Source of the DNA: Bacteroidota bacterium
GTDB lineage: Bacteria > Bacteroidota > Bacteroidia > Chitinophagales > Saprospiraceae
Direction of reading: 5' to 3'
Length of the DNA: 64,000 nucleotides
Assembly: GCA_016234735.1 (NCBI GenBank)
Contig: JACRAN010000117.1
Span: 1 to 64,000, forward strand
Shown here: one piece after another, positions 51,837 to 58,813 of the stretch
Numbering within the stretch: position 1 is the stretch's first letter
How the letters are laid out: each line of letters begins with the position of its first letter
The notes under the pieces: model-generated
Seen by the model: the letters and a program-made list of their open reading frames with translations, nothing else
What the model was told of the DNA's origin: nothing
Databases searched by the model: none
Position numbers and translations under genes: made by a program

Positions 51837-52407
51837 AATCCCACACAACAATTTCCCAAAGGTCGGTCTCGTCACGGAAGGTGTGGATGGTTTCAAAACC
51901 CACCCGCCGGTGCGCCCGCAGGGAGCGGGTGTTTCGGGTGGCGATTTCCGTGATGCAGAAGTCAAAACTGCCGGAAAATAATTCTTTGTGCTTCAAATAC
52001 AGCCCGTCAAAAATGCCCATGCCCCGGTAGCCGTCCGCCACGCAAATTTGCCCCATGACGTAGTAGCGGTAGTCCGACACTTTTTTTCCGTCGTAATCCA
52101 GCCCGTCAAACACGACGAACATCGGTTTCAGCACCGGCACCAAATCCTGGAACGAAGGCAGCATCACCAATGCGTAACCCACTACCTGGTCGCCAGCTTT
52201 CGCAATGACCTGTGGCACTGCCCCGTTCATTTTTTGCAGCAAATCAAAATTGTGCTGCACGGTGACGAAGCCTTGAGAGGAAGCAATCTCATCGGAAACA
52301 CGGGTGGAAAGGTTGGCCTGCTGCAAAGCAAGCACCTGCCGGATGTCTTCGTTGTCGGCGATGGTGGTGATTTGAATAAACCCGGCGGTGTTCGGTTGGT
52401 TGCTCAT
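51820..52407 (-). CDS. GNAT family N-acetyltransferase
   Basis: About 196 residues from ATG 52407 (MSNQPNTAGFIQIT). A longer reading to 52581 runs antisense to the CNNM gene and is not used. Acetyl-CoA binding motif A is seen as ICVADGYRGMGIFDGLY (the RxxGxG loop is RGMGIF). The C-terminal motif B is RNTRSLRAHRRVGFE, the usual N-x-x-S-x-x-x-(h/y)-x-(k/r)-x-G-F. The acceptor substrate is unknown. The final codons (DWSGEK-stop) come from a word-repeat hairpin shared with the convergent gene. Confidence 0.9.
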   Translation of the reverse strand: MSNQPNTAGFIQITTIADNEDIRQVLALQQANLSTRVSDEIASSQGFVTVQHNFDLLQKMNGAVPQVIAKAGDQVVGYALVMLPSFQDLVPVLKPMFVVFDGLDYDGKKVSDYRYYVMGQICVADGYRGMGIFDGLYLKHKELFSGSFDFCITEIATRNTRSLRAHRRVGFETIHTFRDETDLWEIVVWDWSGEK

Positions 52408-52429
52408 TTTGGGAAAAACTATCGGCAAG

Positions 52430-53752
52430 TTAAACTGACTTATCTTCAGATACGGCCTTGAGCAGGTCGCCAACGTACTGTGCCTGCACCAGTTCGGGGC
52501 TGGCCTGGAACATTTTGAGCACTTTGATTTCGTAGTCCTCGACCCTGATGACTTCCCCCTGTTCGGGAATTTCCTCCGCAATCTTCATCAGCAGGCCCGA
52601 CAAGGTGTGGTACTCTTCACTCTCCGGGAACGGCACGGGCAGGAATTCATTGATTTCATCCAGCGGGTTTTGCGCCTGTATTCGGAAGGTGGTTTCGTCC
52701 ACTTTTTCAACGATGGGCGTTTCGGTATCGTACTCGTCCTGAATGTCACCGACCAACTCTTCGATGATGTCTTCGAGCGTCACCAAGCCCACCGTGCCGC
52801 CAAATTCGTTGACGGCAATGGCCAACTGCACCCGCTCCTTCTGCATCAGCCGCAACAACCGAACGACTTTTTTGCTGGAAGAAACGTACAGCATGGGCCT
52901 GAGTATCTCCCGGATGTTTTTACCGTTTTTCTGGCGGGAGAGCAGCAGCAGGTCTTTTGAGTGGACAAACCCGATGATGTTGTCGATGGAATCGTCGTAC
53001 ACCGGGTAGCGGGAGTAGCCCTCCGAGATGGCAAATTCGATGGATTCCTCGATGGGTGTTTCCACATCGAGCGCGGCAATCTGGGTGCGGGGCTTCAAAA
53101 TTTGCCAAACAAAACGGTCGTCGAAATCAAACACATTTTGAATCAACTCCCGCTCCGAGGCTTCGATGGCCCCGCCTTCGGCGCTCTCGGCGATGATGAG
53201 TTTTAATTCCTCCTCCGAGTGGATGGCTGCATGAGGCACAGGTGTGATGCCAATGAGCCGCAGGATGAAATTGGCGAAGCCGTTCAGCACAAAAATGAAC
53301 GGCCTGAACACCAGGTGGAAAAGCCGTAGCGGTGCGGCCACAGCAAGCGCCGTGTTTATCGGATGGCGAATGGCCAATGATTTGGGGGCCAATTCCCCGA
53401 AAACGATGTGCAAAACCGTGATGGTAGCAAAAGCTATCGGAAGTGCAATTTTATGCGCCAGGGCTTCGTCCACCTGCATGTTGAACAGGTCCATCGTTTG
53501 AATAATCACCCTTGAAACGACGCTCTCCCCAATCCAGCCCAAGCCAAGACTGGCAATGGTGATGCCCAATTGGGTAGCGGCAAGGTACCCGTCGAGGTTG
53601 TTCACCATGCTCTCGGCGATGCGTGCCGTGAAACTGGAACCAGAACGAACTTGCAATTGTGAAATCCGAACCTTGACAATGGCAAATTCGGCAGCTACGA
53701 AAAAACCGTTCAGAAGAACTAAGAAGACAGTGAGTAATATGTCTGCGACCAT
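52430..53752 (-). CDS. CNNM/CorC-type hemolysin family protein with CBS pair
   Basis: Protein of 440 residues. An N-terminal DUF21 transmembrane domain (about 1-190) shows LNGFFVAAEFAIVKVR and ITIASLGLGWIGE. It is followed by a CBS-domain pair (about 215-335, with LKPRTQIAALDVETPIEES and LVTLEDIIEELVGDIQDEYD) and a C-terminal CorC_HlyC domain (about 355-430). The family is linked to Mg2+/Co2+ efflux or transport. The old hemolysin label is not evidence of toxicity. It lies 22 bp from the GNAT gene on the same strand. A minus-strand TACATTTG -7-like box is at 53825-53832. Confidence 0.92.
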   Translation of the reverse strand: MVADILLTVFLVLLNGFFVAAEFAIVKVRISQLQVRSGSSFTARIAESMVNNLDGYLAATQLGITIASLGLGWIGESVVSRVIIQTMDLFNMQVDEALAHKIALPIAFATITVLHIVFGELAPKSLAIRHPINTALAVAAPLRLFHLVFRPFIFVLNGFANFILRLIGITPVPHAAIHSEEELKLIIAESAEGGAIEASERELIQNVFDFDDRFVWQILKPRTQIAALDVETPIEESIEFAISEGYSRYPVYDDSIDNIIGFVHSKDLLLLSRQKNGKNIREILRPMLYVSSSKKVVRLLRLMQKERVQLAIAVNEFGGTVGLVTLEDIIEELVGDIQDEYDTETPIVEKVDETTFRIQAQNPLDEINEFLPVPFPESEEYHTLSGLLMKIAEEIPEQGEVIRVEDYEIKVLKMFQASPELVQAQYVGDLLKAVSEDKSV

Positions 53753-54162
53753 GTAGGTGACTTGCGTCTTGTTGGAAAATCCTTTTTCTTACGAAAAAAC
53801 CTCGTAATTGTTGGGGAATTGCAGCAAATGTAAATGTTTTTTTGCATGGTTCGGCGGGCAAATCGTTAATTGACAGGAAATCAGGCTGCCGCATCGTACA
53901 ACCAGCGTGTTTTTAAAAAACTGCACACCGCAGAAAAAATGCCCTTGCGGTCTAATTTTGACGCCGTATTTCTGTTGGACTTTGGACACTCAACCCAATC
54001 GTTCCGTAGGAACGAAATCTTTGTAGGGGCACCAAATGAAATTTTACCCGTTCCGTAGGAACGGCATCTGAGCATCTACAAAGATTTCGTTCCTACGGAA
54101 CGATTGGGTTGAGTGTCCAAAATCTAAATTTCTGAGCTTCACCTTCTAAGAAAACACAAGCC
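53753..54162. other. Intergenic region holding a 46-bp perfect inverted repeat
   Basis: About 410 bp between divergent genes. Apart from the repeat at 53981-54121 and a -7-like box near 53825, no gene or terminator was seen. Confidence 0.5.
53981..54121. repeat. REP-like element, 46-bp perfect inverted repeat
   Basis: Arms 53981-54026 and 54076-54121 are exact reverse complements, with a 49-nt loop. Each arm contains CGTTCCGTAGGAACG, itself palindromic. A third copy (CCGTTCCGTAGGAACGG) is in the loop. It resembles palindromic repeats associated with REP-type transposases in Bacteroidota and other phyla, but no such transposase gene is in the window. Confidence 0.85.
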
Positions 54163-55245
54163 ATGACGATTGAGGAAAACATCCGCAAAGCCTCCACCCT
54201 GCCGGGCGCATTCTACCGGGACAAAGCAGTTTTTGAAACGGTGAAGGAAAAAATCTTTGCGGCCACCTGGCACTACGTGGCCGATGCCGGGGTGGTGAAA
54301 AATCCCGGCGACGTGCATCCCTTCACACTGCTGCCCGGCGTGCTCGACGAACCGCTCGTGCTGGCCCGCGACCGGGAGGGCCATCTGCGCTGCCTCTCCA
54401 ACGTCTGCACGCACCGGGGGAAAATCATCGTGGAGCAGCCCGGCAACCTGGGGATGCTGCGCTGCGGCTACCACGGCCGCTGCTTCCGGTTGGACGGTTC
54501 GTTCAAGAGCATGCCTGAATTTCAACAGGCTGAAAATTTTCCGACCAAAGATGACGACCTCACGCAAGTGCCTGTACATCAGTGGCTTGGGATGATTTTC
54601 GTGTCGCTCCAGCCGACATTCGATTTCGAGGAGGCCACCCGGCCCATCCGCGAGCGCATCGGGTTTCTGCCGCTGGAGCAGTTGAGATTTCACGAAGAGG
54701 GTACGCAGGACTACTTCGTGGCTGCCAATTGGACGCTCTACTGCGACAACTTTCTGGAGGGTTTTCACATCCCGTTCGTGCATCCGGCGCTGAACCAAGC
54801 GCTGGACTTCGGGCAGTACGGCTACCAGCTTTTCCGCTACTGCAACCTCCAGGTCGGCATTGCCGAAGACGGCCAACCGCACTTCGACATCCTGCCCGAC
54901 CAGCCGGATTTTGGAAAAAAAATCTACGCCTGGTATTTTTGGCTGTTCCCGAACCTGATGCTGAATTTTTACCCCTGGGGCCTCTCCCTCAACGTCGTGG
55001 AGCCACTCGGCCACGACCGCACGAGGATTGCTTTCAGGACCTATCGATTTGAAAACCAGCCGTTTAACAGAGGTGAAAATCAATTGGAAAAAACGGAATT
55101 CGAAGATGAGGCTGTGGTGGAAAGTGTGCAGCGGGGCATCCAGTCGAGGTTCTACCGGCAGGGCCGTTTTTCACCGACGATGGAGCAGGGGGTGCATCAT
55201 TTTCACAGGCTGGTGGCGGAGTTTTTAGACAGTTTTGATTGTTGA
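54163..55245 (+). CDS. Rieske [2Fe-2S] aromatic-ring-hydroxylating-type oxygenase, alpha subunit
   Basis: Protein of 360 residues. The Rieske centre ligands are Cys82 and His84 (CTHRG), and Cys101 and His104 (CGYHGR). The mononuclear iron site appears at Asp195, His202 and His207 in YCDNFLEGFHIPFVHP. This resembles the choline monooxygenase/RHO alpha-subunit group, where the SRPBCC domain binds the substrate. No reductase or ferredoxin gene is adjacent, and the physiological substrate is unknown. The last residues (DSFDC-stop) come from a GATTGTTGATTG word repeat. It lies just after a large inverted repeat. Confidence 0.9.
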   Translation: MTIEENIRKASTLPGAFYRDKAVFETVKEKIFAATWHYVADAGVVKNPGDVHPFTLLPGVLDEPLVLARDREGHLRCLSNVCTHRGKIIVEQPGNLGMLRCGYHGRCFRLDGSFKSMPEFQQAENFPTKDDDLTQVPVHQWLGMIFVSLQPTFDFEEATRPIRERIGFLPLEQLRFHEEGTQDYFVAANWTLYCDNFLEGFHIPFVHPALNQALDFGQYGYQLFRYCNLQVGIAEDGQPHFDILPDQPDFGKKIYAWYFWLFPNLMLNFYPWGLSLNVVEPLGHDRTRIAFRTYRFENQPFNRGENQLEKTEFEDEAVVESVQRGIQSRFYRQGRFSPTMEQGVHHFHRLVAEFLDSFDC

Positions 55246-55391
55246 TTGTTGATTGACGATGTGATGGCTGATGGCCAATTTCGGTAATGAGTTCAAAACG
55301 GTGGATGGCAAGGAACGCCCAATCATCCGTTTTACATCTCACATTCCATCAAAAATCAACAATCATGTAATCAACAATCGTCAATCAAAAC
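55233..55391. repeat. Word-repeat hairpin between the Rieske gene and gcvT
   Basis: Left arm 55233-55276 has GATTGTTGATTGTTGATTG and TGATGGCTGATGG words. Right arm 55335-55391 has AATCAACAATCGTCAATC and CATCTCACATTCCATC. A 58-nt loop separates the arms. The Rieske stop codon lies in the left arm. Confidence 0.85.
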
Positions 55392-55409
55392 CACTCAATA
55401 AAATATTCG

Positions 55410-56528
55410 CTACCCCTTATAAAATGGCAGTTTCACCACCTTCGCCGCCAGCCGTTTTCCACCTGCAACTACCTGAATATCAGCGCCTTCCTTCGCAAAT
55501 GGCGTGGTCACGTAGCCCATGCCGATGGGTTTGTCGAGCGAAGGTGACTGGGTGCCGGAGGTCACTTTCCCGATGACGTTGCCTGCCAGGTCTTCGATGG
55601 GGTAGTCGTGGCGGGGCACCCGGCGGTCGAGCACGTCGAAGGCGACGAGCTTGCGGCTGAGGCCGGTTTCTTTTTGCTTTTTGATGAGGTTGCTGGCGTT
55701 GAAGTCGCCCTTGTTCAGCTTGGTAATCCAGCCGAGGCCCGCTTCGAGCGGGGAGGTGGTGTCGTCGATGTCGTTGCCGTAGAGTGCGAAGCCCATTTCG
55801 AGTCGCAACGTGTCACGGGCACCGAGGCCGATGGGCTTGATGCCATAATTTTTGCCTGCTTCAAAAACAGCGTCCCAGAGTTTTTCGATGTGCTCGTTGC
55901 GGGCGTAAATCTCGAACCCGCCCGAACCCGTGTAGCCCGTTGCCGACACCAGCACGTTGTCGATTCCGGCAAACCTGCCCTTCGCAAACGTGTAGTATTT
56001 CATGCTGGCAAGGTCGATGCCCGTGAGCGGTTGCAGCGCTTCGGCAGCCTTCGGGCCTTGCACGGCGAGCAAGCCGGTCTCGTCCGAGATGTTGATCATC
56101 CGGGCATCGAAGGTGTTGTGCTGCGCAATCCAGTTCCAGTCTTTTTCGATGTTCGACGCATTGACCACCAGCAGGAAAACCTGCTCGCCCTCGCCGCCCC
56201 GGCCCATGTCGGGGTTCAGTGGCAGGTGGTACACCAGCAGGTCGTCCACGATGCCGCCCTCGTGGTTGGGCAGGCAGGAGTACTGGGCATCGCCGATTTC
56301 GAGTTTGGAAGCATCGTTCGAGGTGACTTTTTGCACCAGCGCCAGCGCCTCCTTGCCCCGAACGATGAACTCGCCCATGTGCGACACGTCGAACACACCG
56401 ACAGCTTTGCGCACCGTGTCGTGTTCTTCCCGGATGCCGGCGTAGGAAATGGGCATGTTGTAGCCTGCGAACTCGGCCATTTTTGCCCCGAGGGCAATGT
56501 GTTTTTCCGTCAATGGTGTGGTTTTCAT
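55410..56528 (-). CDS. gcvT: Aminomethyltransferase, glycine cleavage T protein
   Basis: Protein of about 372 residues that transfers the methylene group of the lipoylated H-protein intermediate to tetrahydrofolate. The start [27 protein letters not shown] is characteristic. It has [22 protein letters not shown], the folate-loop [46 protein letters not shown] and the C-terminal [24 protein letters not shown] 56528 is used. The upstream extension is read from a word repeat. Other gcv genes are not in the window. Confidence 0.96.
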   Translation of the reverse strand: MKTTPLTEKHIALGAKMAEFAGYNMPISYAGIREEHDTVRKAVGVFDVSHMGEFIVRGKEALALVQKVTSNDASKLEIGDAQYSCLPNHEGGIVDDLLVYHLPLNPDMGRGGEGEQVFLLVVNASNIEKDWNWIAQHNTFDARMINISDETGLLAVQGPKAAEALQPLTGIDLASMKYYTFAKGRFAGIDNVLVSATGYTGSGGFEIYARNEHIEKLWDAVFEAGKNYGIKPIGLGARDTLRLEMGFALYGNDIDDTTSPLEAGLGWITKLNKGDFNASNLIKKQKETGLSRKLVAFDVLDRRVPRHDYPIEDLAGNVIGKVTSGTQSPSLDKPIGMGYVTTPFAKEGADIQVVAGGKRLAAKVVKLPFYKG

Positions 56529-56536
56529 ATTATCTT

Positions 56537-56618
56537 GATTGTTGGATTGCTTGATTGTTAAGAATGTTTGTTGAGAATTGGGCACTATGCCGACTGCCAA
56601 CTTTCGAACTGCCCACTG
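56537..56618. repeat. Word-repeat element between gcvT and the cyclophilin gene
   Basis: GATTGTTGGATTGCTTGATTG words run from 56537 to 56563, then ACTGCCGACTGCCAAC and ACTGCCCACTGC words from 56587 to the stop of the cyclophilin gene (56619). Two different words are juxtaposed and no clear hairpin forms. Confidence 0.55.
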
Positions 56619-58634
56619 CTACTTCGGCTCCACCAGCGTCACCTCGTCAATCACATCGCCGATTTCGATTTTGTGAACCACGTCCATGCCCTCCGACACT
56701 TTGGCGAAGATGGTGTAGTTCCCGTCGAGGTGGGGTGTGGGGCTATGGGTGATGAAAAACTGCGTCGACTCGGTGTTGTTGCCAGCCGAAGCCATGCCCA
56801 CGTAGCCCTCCTGGTCGTAGTGGAGGTTGGGCAACTCGGAGCGGATGGCGTAGTTGGGGCTTCCGTAGCCATCGCCACGGGTGCAGCCGCCCTGCACCAC
56901 GAAATTCGGCACCACCCGGTGGAAGTTTTTGCCGTTGAAAAACTTGTCTTTTATCAATTCCAAAAAGTTGCTGACAGTGCCGGGAGCCTGCTCGGTGAGC
57001 AGGTCCAGCGTGATGGTTCCTTTTTTGGTTTTGATGGCCACCTTCGTGCCTGGCTTGAGGTCGGTGATGATTTTCCAGTCGATTTTATGGGTAAACTTGG
57101 GCTTGGCGGCCACGCTCTTTTCGATGCCTTTGAAAAAATCGAGCGTTTTTTTCACTTCGTAGTACGTCTCGATTTCCTGCGGCAGGCGCAGCTTTTTCAT
57201 GGCGTTTTCGAGGATGCTCAAGCTGTCAAAAGTCGCTTTGAAGTTCAAGGCCGGGTCGCGCAACACCTCGGCTGCGACAGCCATCATGCCCACGTCGCCG
57301 TTTTCGATGGCATCCCGGAAGCACTCGGTGATTTCGCGTTTGGCCGTGATGCCGCCGCCAAAAAACGAGTTGAAATTCGGCTTCCGGGCAATGTTGGCGA
57401 GGGCTTCCACGCTGGCCGTGCGCACGGGTGCCAGGTCGGAGGGGTAGCCCACATCGCGGATGTAGCGGTAGTTCCAGCCGTATTCGCCCAGCCCCCGGAT
57501 GGCTGCTGCTTTTTCGTAAGGCGAAGCGGCTCCCTCAAAACGGCGTTTCAACTCCCAATTGAGGTACTTCCTCGATTCCTCGAAGCCGTAGGGCAAATGT
57601 TTGGAGGCGGCGGCGTACATCGCCAGGGCCACCTGCCATTTTCTGCCTGGCTGTTTCGCCACTTCCCAGTAGGTGCTGGCCTCTTCGCCCACGCCGTGTT
57701 CCACAAAAAATTCCGCTGCCGTGACTGCCACTGCCATTGACGGGTCTTCCAGCGCATGGTAAGCAGTGGCTTTCACTTTTTCATACTCAAAATTGCCGAG
57801 CGCCCGCAGGATGTTGCATTTCACGCGGTAATCCCGCTCGATGTTGTACTGGTAAAGCAGCGCATTCACTGCCCGCTCCGATTTGGTTTTGCCCAACGCA
57901 ATCGCCAGCGACATCCGCATGCGGTAGTCGTCCTCCTTGGCCAATGCCGGTGCTATCAGGCTGTCGCCATTGGTCAGTTCGATGTCTTGCGCCCTCGACA
58001 GGTAGTTGGCACCGATGAAACGTACACTGGCCGGGTATCTTGAGTTGGTGGCAAAGTCCAGCATTTTGGCGGTGCCCTCTGCCGACACCATCTTGCGCAG
58101 CGCATAACGATAGATGGCCCATGCCTGGCCCTCCATCAGCGTGGTGTCCGTGAGGCGGTACGTGCTGATGCCGGACAGGGCACCCAGCAGTTTTACGGTG
58201 CCGCATTTGCCGATGGCCTCCATGATGGCCGCGTTGAAATCTTTGGAAACTCCCGTGGTATCGTAGCGGTCGAAGGCATCGAGCAGGGGCTGCTCGGCCC
58301 TGGAGTTGCCGATTTGCCCGAGTGCGTAGGCAGCGGCGATGCGCACTGCCTCGGCAGGGTCGTCCAGCCGCCGCACGAGGCTGTCGATGGCCGTGCTGTC
58401 CTTGATGGAAGCAAAGGCCATCACGGCCAGGTAGCGCATGGTCGCGTCTTTGTCCCGGAAGTGCAGCAGCAGGCTGTCCGTGTGCCCCCGGTCTTTCAAA
58501 TCGTACAGACTTTGATAGACGGGGTTGGTGAAATCCAGGTGTACGCCTGCCTGTTTTTCCTCGGAAGGAGGTACACACCGGGTGCAGATTCCGACAAAAA
58601 CTACGGCTATAAGTAAGGTTAAGTATTTGTTCAT
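56619..58634 (-). CDS. HEAT-repeat lipoprotein with C-terminal cyclophilin-type peptidyl-prolyl isomerase
   Basis: Protein of 671 residues. The N-terminal signal (LTLLIAVVFVGICTRC) suggests a lipoprotein with Cys near residue 20. Residues about 45-500 are a long array of HEAT-like helical repeats (AVRIAAAYALGQIGNSRAEQPLLDAF and many others). Residues about 510-671 are a cyclophilin domain: FHRVVPNFVVQGG, then the catalytic-pocket ESTQFFITHSPTPHLDGNYTIFAKV. The active-site Arg (FHRVV) is present. It probably folds or chaperones envelope proteins, with HEAT repeats serving as the docking part (inference). The stop touches a word repeat. Confidence 0.9.
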   Translation of the reverse strand: MNKYLTLLIAVVFVGICTRCVPPSEEKQAGVHLDFTNPVYQSLYDLKDRGHTDSLLLHFRDKDATMRYLAVMAFASIKDSTAIDSLVRRLDDPAEAVRIAAAYALGQIGNSRAEQPLLDAFDRYDTTGVSKDFNAAIMEAIGKCGTVKLLGALSGISTYRLTDTTLMEGQAWAIYRYALRKMVSAEGTAKMLDFATNSRYPASVRFIGANYLSRAQDIELTNGDSLIAPALAKEDDYRMRMSLAIALGKTKSERAVNALLYQYNIERDYRVKCNILRALGNFEYEKVKATAYHALEDPSMAVAVTAAEFFVEHGVGEEASTYWEVAKQPGRKWQVALAMYAAASKHLPYGFEESRKYLNWELKRRFEGAASPYEKAAAIRGLGEYGWNYRYIRDVGYPSDLAPVRTASVEALANIARKPNFNSFFGGGITAKREITECFRDAIENGDVGMMAVAAEVLRDPALNFKATFDSLSILENAMKKLRLPQEIETYYEVKKTLDFFKGIEKSVAAKPKFTHKIDWKIITDLKPGTKVAIKTKKGTITLDLLTEQAPGTVSNFLELIKDKFFNGKNFHRVVPNFVVQGGCTRGDGYGSPNYAIRSELPNLHYDQEGYVGMASAGNNTESTQFFITHSPTPHLDGNYTIFAKVSEGMDVVHKIEIGDVIDEVTLVEPK

Positions 58635-58674
58635 TGATTTCTATTACTTCAATTCTCGTTCACACGCCTTCAAG

Positions 58675-58787
58675 ATGTGAGAAGTGAGAGGGTGAGAATG
58701 TGAGGTTCAATCCCGATAACTATCGGGATGAATTTGAGCATTTTAAATTCAAATCACTTTCTCAAAAAACTCACGGCTCAATAGTTT
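58675..58787. repeat. Composite dispersed repeat, copy 3
   Basis: GATGTGAGAAGTGAGAGGGT words are followed by a near-palindrome ATCCCGATAACTATCGGGAT (58710-58729), then AATTTGAGCATTTTAAATTC and a tail with CACTTTCTCAAAAAACTCAC. It matches copy 2 at 50950-51052 in order and sequence with few changes. Confidence 0.8.
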
Positions 58788-58813
58788 TCACACGCTTTTT
58801 TCAAAAAAAAAAA

